In this document: piece by piece, positions 45,419-55,833 of the stretch
Numbering within the stretch: the stretch's first letter is position 1
Layout of the letters: each line of letters opens with the position of its first letter
Source: Helichrysum umbraculigerum
Lineage: Eukaryota > Streptophyta > Magnoliopsida > Asterales > Asteraceae
Assembly: GCA_949592205.1 (NCBI GenBank)
Contig: CATIUR010000003.1
Span: 21,302,501-21,366,500, forward strand
Reading direction: 5' to 3'
DNA: 64,000 nucleotides
Notes under the pieces: model-generated
The model's input: only the letters and a program-made list of their open reading frames with translations
Told to the model about the DNA's origin: nothing
The model's database searches: none
Position numbers and translations under genes: made by a program

Positions 45419-46477
45419 GTTGGGTGCAAACCCAATCCCACATCGGAAAGTGAAAGATAATTATGTCTGCATATAAGCTCATGGGCTACTCCTGCTATCA
45501 CCAATTGGTTTTAGAGTAGAACCTCAGTGGGCTTATATGTTGGATATGTTGTTGGGCTAAAGTATCGGTGTTGGATCGGGACTATCGTTGGAGGGGAGGC
45601 CCAAAGATGGACTTGGGTTTGTGGGAAGGATTGTTGGGTGCAAACCCAATCTCACATCGGAAATTAAAAGATAATTATGTCTGCATATAAGCTCATGGGC
45701 TACTCCTGCTATCACCAATTGGTTTTGGAGTAGAACCTCAGTGGGCTTATATGTGTGATATGTTGTTGGGCTTAAGTATCGGTGTTGGATCAGGACTATC
45801 GTTGGAGGGGAGGCCCAATGGACTTGGGTTTGTGGGAAGGATTGTTGGGTGCAAACCCAATCCCACATCGGAAAGTGAAAGATAATTATGTTTGCATATA
45901 AGCTCATGATAATTATGTCTGCATATAAGCTCATGGGCTACTCCTTCTATCACCAATTGCTTTTAGAGTAGGACTTCAGTGGGCTTATATGTTGGATATG
46001 TTGTTGGGCTAAAGTATCGGTGTTGGATCGGGACTATCGTTGGAGGGGAGGCCCAATGGACTTGGGTTTGTGGGAAGGATTGTTTGGTGCAAACCCAATC
46101 TCACATCGGAAAGTGAAAGATAATTATGTCTGCATATAAGCTCATGGGCTACTCCTGCTATCACCAATTGGTTTTAGAGTAGAACCTCAGTAGGCTTATA
46201 TGTGTGATATGTTGTTGGGCTAAAGTATCGGTGTTGGATCGGGACTATCGTTGGAAGGGAGGCCCAATGGACTTGGGTTTGTGGGAAGGATTATTGGGTG
46301 CAAACCCAATCCCACATTGGAAAGTGAAAGATAATTATGTTTGCATATAAGCTCATGATAATTATGTCTGTATATAAGCTCATAGGCTACTCCTTCTATC
46401 ACCAATTGCTTTTAGAGTAGGACTTCAGTGGACTTATATGTCGGATATGTTGTTGGGCTAAAGTATCGGTCCTAACA
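45419..46477 (+). mobile_element. tandem multimer of a TRIM retrotransposon
   Basis: Five LTR copies start at 45419, 45632, 45843, 46081 and 46292 (TGTTGGGTGCAAACCCAATC, with CCCACATCGG). They are separated by four copies of a short internal piece ending in the PPT-like ttgtgggaaggat. The whole array is flanked by gtata (45414-45418 and 46478-46482), so it behaves as one insertion. The third and fifth units share an extra duplicated ataagctcatgataattatg segment, so the units form a dimeric higher-order repeat. Confidence 0.85.
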
Positions 46478-46621
46478 GTATACGGCTTGAATGACTGTAA
46501 CCGATTTACTGTATGACCGTATACGGTTTTGTATAAGCCGTATGGTGTTTTTTATAGTCCGATACGATTTATGATTTTATAAAGGACAATACTTTTTGAA
46601 AACTTACAATAACTAGGTATT

Positions 46622-47311
46622 GGGTGTTTTTGGCAACCATATTTTAAGGGAATATGAGAGATTCTAAGAGATTGCGCTTCTAATTTTAAGAATCTCAATC
46701 CCTTACAATATTAGAATCCTTATTTGGCATAAAATGAAAAGTGAATTGTTTAAAAAACAATCCCTTGAAAAAGAATCTTTTAAAACTAGCTTATTTTGAG
46801 AATCTTCATCTCCTTTCATCTCCTACTGGTTATTTATATTACCCTTATTTTAATTATTAAAAACGTAGAGTAATAGAATGTCATGTCCTTTTGTGTCAAT
46901 TTATATTCATAAGCTCCAACCTCAACTAGTTTGCCAAACACTTATTAAAAAAATACATTAGCGTTATTCGTCATATGTCTGGAGCTATTATTATTTAATA
47001 AGTATTTGGCAAACTAGATGGGGTTGGAGATTATGAATATAAAATGACACAAAAGGACATGACATTCTATTACTCTAAGTTTTTAATAATTAAAATAAGG
47101 GTAATATAAATAACCAGTAGGAGATGAAAATTCTCAAAATAAGCTAGTTTTAAATGATTTTTTTTCAATGGATTATTTTTTACAGAATTCACTTTTCATT
47201 TTATGCCAAATAAGGATTCTAATTTTGTAAGGGATTAAGATTCTTAGGATTGAAAGCGCAATCTCTCAGAATCCCTCATATTCCTTTAAAATGGGGTTGC
47301 CAAAAACACCC
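46622..47311. mobile_element. fold-back core with GGGTGTTTTTGGCAACC ends
   Basis: It starts GGGTGTTTTTGGCAACC and ends in the inverted form, and nearly the whole 690 bp is palindromic around a short centre (about 46950-46985). Its flanks are also inverted copies, so it is the middle of the larger palindrome rather than a clean MITE with direct target repeats. Confidence 0.75.
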
Positions 47312-47337
47312 TATACCTAGTTATTGTAAGTTTTCAA

Positions 47338-47597
47338 AAAGGACTATCCTTTATAAAATCATAAATCGTATAGGGGCTATAAAAAACACCATACGACATA
47401 TACAAAACCGTATACGGTCATACAGTAAATCGGTTACAGTCATTCAAGCCGTATACTATTACGACCGATACTTTAGCCCAACAACATGTCCAACATATAA
47501 GCCCACTGAGACATAATTATCTTTCACTTTCCGATGTGGGATTGGGTTTGCACCCAACAATCCTCCCCACAAACCCAAGTCTATTGGGCCTCCCCTA
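47338..47597. repeat. tandem duplication of arm plus TRIM LTR
   Basis: The block from ggactatcctttataaaatc through a TRIM LTR (47457-47559) and its PPT is repeated from 47598. It is specific to the right arm. Confidence 0.8.
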
Positions 47598-47715
47598 AAG
47601 GACTATCCTTTATAAAATCATAAATCGTATATGGGCTATAAAAAACACCATACGACATATACAAAACCGTATACGGTCATACAGTAAATCGGTTACAGTC
47701 ATTCAAGCCGTATAC

Positions 47716-48231
47716 TGTTACGACCGATACTTTAGCCCAACAACATGTCCAACATATAAGCCCACTGAGACATAATTATCTTTCACTTTCCGATGTGGGA
47801 TTGGGTTTTCACCCAACAATCCTCCCCACAAACCCAAGTCCATTGGGCCTCCCCTCAAACGATAGTCCCGATCCAACCTTATTCAGTACCAAACTCGGCA
47901 CTCGACCTGAATGGGTCCACATCAGGGAGACTTTCGGTACATGGCTCCGGGATCGACTCATCGTTCGCTGAGGTCAACCAAGGGGGCATGCGCCACTGCG
48001 TGCCCCACATCACGCTGCGTCATCCACATTCAGGCTACAACCGTAGCTCTGATACCACTTGTTAGGAATGACTCTTTAGCCCAACAACTTAGCCCAACAA
48101 CATGTCCAACATATAAGCCCACTGAGGTTCTACTCTAAAACCAATTGGTGATAGAAGGAGTAGCCCATGAGCTTATATGCAGACATAATTATCTTTCACT
48201 TTCCGATGTGGTATTGGGTTTGCACCCAACT
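47716..48231 (-). mobile_element. TRIM retrotransposon with PBS and PPT
   Basis: On the minus strand: a 172-bp LTR (48231-48060), a TGGTATCAGAGC PBS (48057-48046), about 240 bp without an ORF, a PPT (tttgtggggagga, complement of about 47820-47835) and a 103-bp LTR lacking an internal segment (47818-47716). The flanks are tatac (47711-47715 and 48232-48236). Its site is the mirror of the left-arm TRIM site. Confidence 0.85.
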
Positions 48232-48402
48232 TATACGACTTGTTTGTAGACCGTATACAATTATGTAAGCCGTATACATCTAGGGGCCAAGCCGTGTGGC
48301 TTGATTTATGGTCTCTGGTGTGTGGTCTCGAAGTTTTGGGGAGGAATCGTAAGTATAGTGAGCTAAAACGTAAATTTTGAAATCATTGTTTGGCTATAAC
48401 TT

Positions 48403-50337
48403 TGTAACACCCCAAAATCCAAAAGTATTATTGTGAATAAAGTAATAGTAATTGTTTTAAATTATTATTACTATAGGTGAAATGAAATAATAATAATTGT
48501 ATGACGGTTTTAAGTTCCAGACAATAGGATTTAAAAGGGAATAAAATTAAATGGATATGTACGCATGATCAGTGTTTATCCCATTCATTTTCTACAAACC
48601 TCTGGAAAACTTCACAGAGGTGAGTCGCGAGAAAGAAAACACAGGGACGATTCAAGTAATCAAAAATCAAGGATTTAATCTTCAAATTAGAGATTTTATC
48701 AACCTAATTCTTTCCTTCTAATCATCATGGATACTATGTAAGTGTTGATTCTTCATGTTCTTAACCTAGAATCTTGATTTTTATGGGTTTTCATGGAGAA
48801 TTATGAAATTAATGATTCTAATACGAAATTAAGTGCCTTGTATGTCGAATTGATGATAGATAAGCTTATTAGTGAGTGTAGAAACATTAAAATGAGTTGA
48901 AAATGAAGAATCATAGATGGTGTTCTTGAGGGTTTGGTGGGTTTTGATGGATTAGTGATTCTAATCCAAATTAGGGCTTGTAAGTGGTTGAATTATGATA
49001 TAGAAATGAAATAATCATTGTAGTTGACACTAACTTGCTATGGAATTTAATAATTTTGGATTAGGTGTTAATGATCAAAATGGATTTTGATCAAATGGGT
49101 ATGATTTGGTGATAATTCACCTAAATTGATGATTAGAAGTGTTGTTGGAACTTTATTAGTGAAAATTGAAGTATGTAATTAAATGGTTAAGTATTTGGGT
49201 TAATTATGATATGATGAGGATTATGGCTAAGTTGATAAAGGAATATAATGAAGTAATGATTCAAATAATCAAATGTTAAAAGTGAATATGTAAATGATTA
49301 CATAATTGAAATAAAGATGAATATGTAAAGAGAGATTATGTAGAATTAATCAACTCAAAGGGGATGATGGGTTGGTAGTGTTGAATTGTCGATTATGATG
49401 ATTATTAGTTGTTAAATGTGTTACTGTCGATATGCTATATGCTAGGTGATCAAGAATGGTGGCCTTGCTAATCGAATGTGAAATCATACATTTGCCTAAA
49501 AGCAAAGGTGAGTGATACGAGAATTGAATGAGTAATGGTTGTATGTACCGGATTGCTTACGAGCAAGAGGTTCATACAATCAAGTGGATTATGTTTGTTT
49601 CTTATACTTGTTTCTCATGATTGTTTTCACGTTGTATCGTATCTCTAATCTTAAGTTGATATTCGTTGTTGACCATTGTTGTTAATTGTTGCTAGTTGTT
49701 GAGTTATTTGGAATTAATGTGGAATTATACGGATTATGTGGATTGAGTATTGTAGAGATTGATTGTTATGAAATAAGTACTTGGCACTACTCGGTATCTA
49801 TTAAGCTTGGTATCCTTTTCGATGTGATTTGGTGCCATGCTTACTTGTATCTATTGGACCGCGGATCCGTACGAAATATGGAGAAATCTCTACAGTTGTT
49901 CAATAGTATCTATTTAAAGAGATAAATGGTTATTTGATAATCGTTTCATGTTGATGCTTTTGGTGAATTATTCATTTAATTGCTTGTATACTCACTAAGC
50001 TTAATAGCTTACTCTTTCTGTGGTTTTATGTTGTAGGTGCTTCATTTGGTTGAACCAATTAGTTGAAATGTCATTACAAGGAGGTAGCGTGGATTAGAGC
50101 TTGCAATGTGGTTAGACAAGCTTCTTGTTCTTTTGAATTGTCGTTTTGAATTGTCATTGTATAAATCGCCCAAAGGATTATGATTTAGTGAAATGTGTCA
50201 TCATTGCATTAAGTTGATTCTATAAAAAATTAAATGTGGAATTTAAATGGGACCAAGTGCCTTTGAGTTTATTTTAAAGGATATAATAATATGAATTGAT
50301 GTATCTATAAAAAAATATTTTTTTTTGGGGCGTTTCA
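48403..50337 (+). mobile_element. 1.9-kb solo LTR inserted in the palindrome
   Basis: It starts TGTAACACCCC and ends GGGGCGTTTCA, with a perfect 5-bp duplication aactt (48398-48402 and 50338-50342). It shares the gacggt...ttccagacaatag block with LTRs at 19237 and 60709 and has a GTAAGT donor-like site at 48738. It has no CpG-rich motif array. Confidence 0.92.
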
Positions 50338-50350
50338 AACTTATTCATCG

Positions 50351-51059
50351 GGTGTGTTTGGCATGCAGCTTTTAGGAGCTTTAGCTTTTAAGTTTGATTG
50401 AAAAGCTCCTTAGTAAAATAAAAGCCCCGTTTGGCATGTACAAGCTGTAGCTTTTTTAAATCCAACTAACAACTCCAAATATCAACGCTCTCAAAAGAAG
50501 CATTCAAAACTGGCAGTAACTTTTTGTATGTTTAATTACTTTTATACCCTTCCCAAATCAATATCAATAAATAACATATATGGAGTATAAATTATCATTT
50601 CTTCTCTGTCCGTAATTTAGCACCCATTTAGCCATATTTGGATGTTGTAAAACACATAGGAAACCTGTCTCGCTTTGTGTGCATTTTGTTCTTTCCATTT
50701 ATTACATTCTAATGATCATAATAATTTTAAAACAGTTCATAAACTTCAAAGTTCTATATGTTATAGATGCAAAATAACGTATTAGTTCGTTGTATATTAC
50801 TTGAATGTATTGTTAGAAAAAAAGTATCATATTTAGTTATATACACATATAATGAATTTTTATTAGTAATTTTAATGTCTAAGTTAATTAATTTTGACCT
50901 TTTATGTCATTTTACACAATTTACTTAGAGCTACAGCTACTCTTCCAAACATATATATAAAAGTAAAATCTACAGCTACAGCTCTTAGTAAAAATTACAG
51001 CTTACAGCTACAGCCAACAGCTACAGCTAAAGCTTACGGCTAGTTTTACCAAACATACC
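50351..51059. mobile_element. AGCT-rich DNA transposon remnant, 5-bp TSD
   Basis: Ends GGTGTGTTTGG and CCAAACATACC are inverted with one mismatch; the flanks carry catcg (50346-50350 and 51060-51064). The body is rich in agctacagct. The superfamily is undetermined. Confidence 0.8.
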
Positions 51060-51157
51060 CATCGTTTATCCTTTAAGCAATTTTTTATCTCACACGCTCG
51101 TAATTACCTAGGCAATCGATATAATACTAATTATCCCTTATAATCAATCTATTAAAT

Positions 51158-53515
51158 TGTGACACCCGTCAAATTAGGACTAGTAATTAGTGCCTAATCA
51201 AGTTTTAATACATGTAATTAGTTATGTGTTAGGCTAATTAACGTATCAATATATATATATTGTTGAATATATACAAGAATATGATTTAATTAAATCGTAC
51301 AAGTTTCAAACCGAACGTGTTTCGATCATTTAAATACGGATGTTGGTGAACAATTTAATTTAAATAATACAATGTTATTTAAAGATACAATTAGATCCAA
51401 AAATATTATTTTATAATATTTCATATACAATTCACAACGTACAATCGATGATTACGTGATTAAAACGTTACGCACGAACAAACAAAACAAGTTAACGTTA
51501 TATTTTATAACGCAATTATTAAGTATTTGATAAAATACTTCAACAAAAGTATTGAGTAATTATTCGTATTTAAAAGAGTTAATTAAACGTTTTAAACGAT
51601 CGGGAAAACGAACACCGCAGGGAGCGCACACGCGAGGGACAAATTTGGGACGCACCCACAAGGGTGGGCCCCACGAAAAATCTGCCAAAGGGGTGAGGTC
51701 ACCACCTCCCCACCCCATTTTCACTTTACCACTCTCCCTCTCTTTCTCTATTTTCTCTCAAACACAACCCACACCAAAAATCACCAAATCATCAAAATAA
51801 ACATACAAAACGACCTCGGATCATCAAGATTTTTAGAGATTAACGACCACCACGCAACGATCTACACTTCCATCTTTTCGGATTTTCATTTCGCCACTTT
51901 GTAAGTTTTCCGACAAAAGTCGAAACCTCTCGTTTTAGATTATTTTTACATATTAACGGTTTATTCAAGTGTATATATGTCCATTACTAAGGGAAAACAC
52001 GATTTTATAGCTTAAAAATGAGTTAGATTTAAGTTTTGGGTTGGAAAATATCATCGGTCGCTGGGTTCTGGGCTGATGTTCATCTTTGCGACACAAGCCT
52101 TGTGTCGCATCTTGTGTCGTATAAAAACCTTTGTGTCGTAGTTTGTGTCGTAAAAACCCAGTGATGTCGGACCTTTTGCGACACAATGTTATGTCGCACC
52201 TTATGTCGCAAATCCCATGCGACACAAACAATATGTCGCTGTTAAATCAGCATCGTACGCTTATGCGACACAACCATTGTGTCGCTAAGCTCATTGTGTC
52301 GCACTTCTATGCGACACAACCATTGTGTCGCATTATCAACTTTATGTCGCATATTGTGTCGCATAAAACAGAATGTTTAAAAACTCAGATTTTCACTAAG
52401 TGTTGGATTTGTAAAACCTTAAACTTTCAAACTACATGACTTCGAAAATACATTGGTACATACGATACAAGCATAATACTTCGGAAAACAAGATAATAAC
52501 GTTGAGAATTTCATTACAAAACAATCACCAACGGGCCGTACACGTTTTCAAATATACAAGTCAATCAACCAAATCGGGGTAATTTGGACAAACAACTACA
52601 AAGGTAGTCTTTCGAGATGCCTAAACAATTAATAACCATCGCGTGTCATGGACACCTTCAGGTTACAAGTCTTCGGACCACACTTCAAGGCAAATCAATC
52701 CAAGTTATTAATTCAAACTTTCAAGACTCAGGTGAGTCTCATGGCCCCTATTTTACTGCTTTTCATAAGGGGTGTGATATTATTGCTCACTTTGTTTTAC
52801 AAGTTAAACGCAAGTACAAATCAAATTAAATATTACATGAGTTTCAAGCTAATCAAATTTAAAGCCCTCCATAGCATAGTCTGGTAATACGTAGTAGCGT
52901 GAATGTTAGTATATGATATCATATAGGATTGACAATCCTCGTCCGGGTTAGCACGCACTAACTGGTCAAACGGACGTATTAGCATTTGGGAAGACGAGTG
53001 TGGATTAGGCACTCGTAGGAGGCATTTCAAGTTAGGTTTCCTTAAGTGGATCTGACAACTCAAGTTAAGCTCAGACTATGTACTCATGGCTGTATAACTT
53101 TTATTTTGCTTAATTGCACGTTAAATTCAATTATAAATCTTGCGGTTCATACAATATATGTTGACATACAAATCTGTGAGCTCACGAGCATTTCGCTGAC
53201 CCATTTTAGCATGTATCACAGGTACACAGCAGTAGGTTGGACTGCACAAGCAGGGATTTTTAGCTCGAGTCAGCGTCATACAACTAGAGATTTAATTGCA
53301 TTATTATATTTTGTACAAGTAATTATGTGATGTAAATCTCTCAATTTCAGAAACCGAGCTAATGTAAACATTACTTTTGATGTAAACTTTTGTTTTACCA
53401 ATACAAGTTCAAAACGACGCATATAGTAGTCGTTCATTATATATCTTTGTGCTGTGACTATTGATTCGTAACACCCAAATCGTGCTTCCGCTAAACAAAA
53501 TTTGGGGGTGTTACA
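51158..53515 (+). repeat. 5' LTR of the chromovirus
   Basis: 2358 bp, TGTGACACCCGTC...GGGGGTGTTACA. A pyrimidine-rich leader precedes a GTAAGT donor at 51901. A cluster of GCGACACAA/TTGTGTCGC motifs follows at 52087-52370. Confidence 0.95.
52087..52370. repeat. cluster of GCGACACAA/TTGTGTCGC inverted motifs in the LTR
   Basis: More than ten copies of TGTGTCGC or its complement. Some form strong hairpins: 52087-52109 has 11-bp arms (TGCGACACAAG) and a 1-base loop, and ATGCGACACAACCATTGTG-type units have 11-bp arms and a 3-base loop. It recurs in the other LTR at about 60145-60425. Confidence 0.88.
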
Positions 53516-53518
53516 GAT

Positions 53519-53530
53519 TGGTATCAGAGC
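53519..53530 (+). other. primer-binding site, initiator tRNA-Met
   Basis: TGGTATCAGAGC begins 3 bp after the LTR end at 53515, the usual PBS of plant chromoviruses. Confidence 0.97.
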
Positions 53531-53894
53531 CTAAGGTTATAGTGAAGTAGGTTGCATGTAGTGGGCCTAGACTATGACCGTTAGGAAGTATTTCCTCATT
53601 AGGCATGACTAGTTCAGGAATTACAGCATACGACTTTAATTTAACATAGCCTGATCAACTATGTACAATTAAGGAAAGATGATGTAAGGTCTGAAACTAT
53701 TATGTTGAACAGGAATACACTAGTTGACTCTGACCTCGAGAGAACCGAAACTCAAACAAGTCTGTGCTAGACACCCAATAGGCTATTATGTGATACTAAG
53801 TATACATAGATAGGCCTCGTTACAATCTTAGGCTATATTATATAAGTTATTATATGGATATAGGCCTCATTCTTTCTAACGCTTTGTCTTAGAA

Positions 53895-54394
53895 TGGCAA
53901 ACACACCACCCAACTCCAACTCGTCGCGCTCTTATCCGTACGAATCACAAACCTCAAGGGTAGCCCGGAGGGACACCAGGTTGCCTTGAGCTAGCCCATA
54001 TTCCACTCACCTTACTCCACCAGTTTTAGCCGCTAGGCTACACCATCACGAGCAACGACTTAACGCTATGTATATCGAACTTCAAGAAACTCGCAAAAAC
54101 TGGAGACTCACAGCTATGGAACGAATCGAGCAAGTCTCTGAAGATCATGAGCACACTGTCAACACCATGAACACTCTTCAAAATCAAGTGGAAGAAACAG
54201 TCGAAACCATGGAGGTTGTCCACAACCAAGTGATTGGCAACCGAAATGAAATCTCTGTCCTACAATCAAGACTACTTCAGTGCGAGACACGTCTAAGGGA
54301 AACCGAAGACGCCCTCCGAACTGCCAACAGACTTGTAGAGTCTGTGAACCATCTCACTGCACTGCTACCACAACTCAATCTACGTCAGAATTAG
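53895..54394 (+). pseudogene. pre-gag coiled-coil ORF with one in-frame stop
   Basis: An ATG at 53895 opens a frame of about 165 codons ending at 54394, with one TGA at about codon 32. Downstream it is a long, heptad-like, charged coiled coil (SEDHEHTVNTMNTLQNQVEE, LLQCETRLRETEDALRTANR). A diverged copy at 20755-20340 encodes the same protein with CGA at the stop position, so TGA probably arose from CpG deamination. It lies between PBS and gag, in a separate frame from gag (54697). I do not know a named family; it could be an accessory or leader protein. Confidence 0.7.
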
Positions 54395-54696
54395 CTTAGG
54401 CTGAAATCTGTACTATATTATGCCTTCGTAGGACCTATGTAATTTCGACCGGATGTAACAATTCCCGGTACTTTTGTAAAACATCTAATCCTGTAACTTT
54501 TGGAACTCGTAATTTGGAATTGTCTATCATCTTTTGAACTTGTAATATCAATTGACAATTCCCCTCGATTATTCTATATTATTGATTTTACATTGTGATG
54601 TCGTATGTTACCGCTTTTACATATATGCATCTATTGTAATTTTCATTCTAGTACAATTTCTTATGTACCTTTTGTTTCTTTCTTTCTTGAAGAATC

Positions 54697-55833
54697 ATGC
54701 CGCCCAAGAAGAAAAGTTACAGTGATGCGGAAATCAATGCTATCATTTCTCGAGCTGTGGCCGATGCCTTGGCTGCTCGGGACTCGCCTCGAAACTCCCG
54801 GAATACTGGGGAAGCTCCCAGTAATACCCCCGTCATCAAGCCTTGTTCTTACAAGGACTTTCTCAGCTGCAAACCACTATACTTCAAGGGCACGGAAGGT
54901 GCCATTGGGCTGATCCGTTGGATAGAACGGATGGAATCTGTTTTCAACCTCTGCAAGTGTGTGGAGGATAACAAAGTTAAGTTCGCTGCATACACCTTTC
55001 AGGAAGGTGCTCTTACATGGTGGAACACCCACGCCAACTCCGTGGGCATCGAAATAGCAAACCAGCTCCCTTGGGCTGAATTGAAGAAGAAGCTAACGGA
55101 GAAGTACTATTCCGAAGAAGCCCTACATCGTCTGGAGGAAGAGTTTTGGCACTTGACGGTGCAGGGTACCGATATTGAGGGTTATACCACCAAGTTCCAA
55201 CAGTTCGTCTTACTATGCCCGGGATTGGTTGAACCGGAGTCAAAAGGCATCAAAAGGTACATCTGCGGCCTTCCTGAGAGTATTCAGGGGAATGTCGCCT
55301 CGGCCAAACCAACCACCACTGAAAGTGCTATCCGGCTAGCACACGAACTCATGGCACTGGTTGTCAGCCGTGAGACATCCAACACTTTCTCTGCTAACAA
55401 CAACAAACGCAAATCATCTGAACCCCACAACAACCAAAACAAAAAGCCCAATACCATCCAAGTGTACAACACCAATTCTGAATCCAAACGCGCCTACACT
55501 GGGGACAGGCCATACTGTTCCAAATGCAACTACCACCACCATGGTCCATGCAAGTCTCCCTGCAACAACTGCAGGAAGTACGTGCATTCATCTAAGGATT
55601 GCCGAGCTCCCAAACCCAACAACAACAACCAACAACCCAAATCCTGTTATGGATGTGGAGAGACTGGACACTTCAGGGATGCGTGTCCTCAACGGAAGAA
55701 CAACAACAACAACGCAAAAGGAAGGGCTTTTGTTCTCAATGCTGGAGATGCCCGTCAGGACCCGAATGTGGTCACGGGTATGTTCCTCCTCAACAACTTA
55801 ACTGCTTCTGTTCTATTTGATACTTGGTGCTGA
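54697..55833 (+). CDS. gag: chromovirus Gag
   Basis: A 378-codon ORF begins MPPKKKSYSDAEINAIISRA. The capsid-like part contains YFKGTEGAIGLIRWIERMES, LTWWNTHANSVG and LAHELMALVV, standard for Ty3 Gag. The nucleocapsid part has Cys/His knuckles, the clearest being CYGCGETGHFRDAC near residue 325. An AG acceptor at 54691-54692 lies just before the ATG. The frame stops at TGC TGA where an extra T separates it from protease; this is probably a mutation rather than programmed frameshifting, since nothing suggests a slippery site. Confidence 0.92.
   Translation: MPPKKKSYSDAEINAIISRAVADALAARDSPRNSRNTGEAPSNTPVIKPCSYKDFLSCKPLYFKGTEGAIGLIRWIERMESVFNLCKCVEDNKVKFAAYTFQEGALTWWNTHANSVGIEIANQLPWAELKKKLTEKYYSEEALHRLEEEFWHLTVQGTDIEGYTTKFQQFVLLCPGLVEPESKGIKRYICGLPESIQGNVASAKPTTTESAIRLAHELMALVVSRETSNTFSANNNKRKSSEPHNNQNKKPNTIQVYNTNSESKRAYTGDRPYCSKCNYHHHGPCKSPCNNCRKYVHSSKDCRAPKPNNNNQQPKSCYGCGETGHFRDACPQRKNNNNNAKGRAFVLNAGDARQDPNVVTGMFLLNNLTASVLFDTWC

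Larger units (their letters stand above)
45120..51157. repeat. giant interrupted palindrome centred near 46967
   Basis: The sequence leftwards from 46967 is repeated inverted to the right. Matching blocks include 46611-46619 with 47315-47323, the gtatacggc/gccgtatac blocks near 46480-46585 and 47345-47460, the segment 45245-45418 with 48232-48402, and 45145-45245 with 51065-51155. The right arm is broken by a 260-bp duplication, a solo LTR, a MITE and finally the chromovirus at 51158. Both arms carry a TRIM at the same site. The outer limits are uncertain; the right arm may resume beyond the window. Confidence 0.85.

Noticed and set aside
45557..46405. ORFs of 61-125 codons repeated across the TRIM array
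   Set aside because: Antisense reading of tandem LTR units; TRIMs have no coding capacity.
51552..51800. 82-codon ORF found in both chromovirus LTRs
   Set aside because: Present twice only because LTRs are copies; Pro/Ser-rich leader translation with no independent support.
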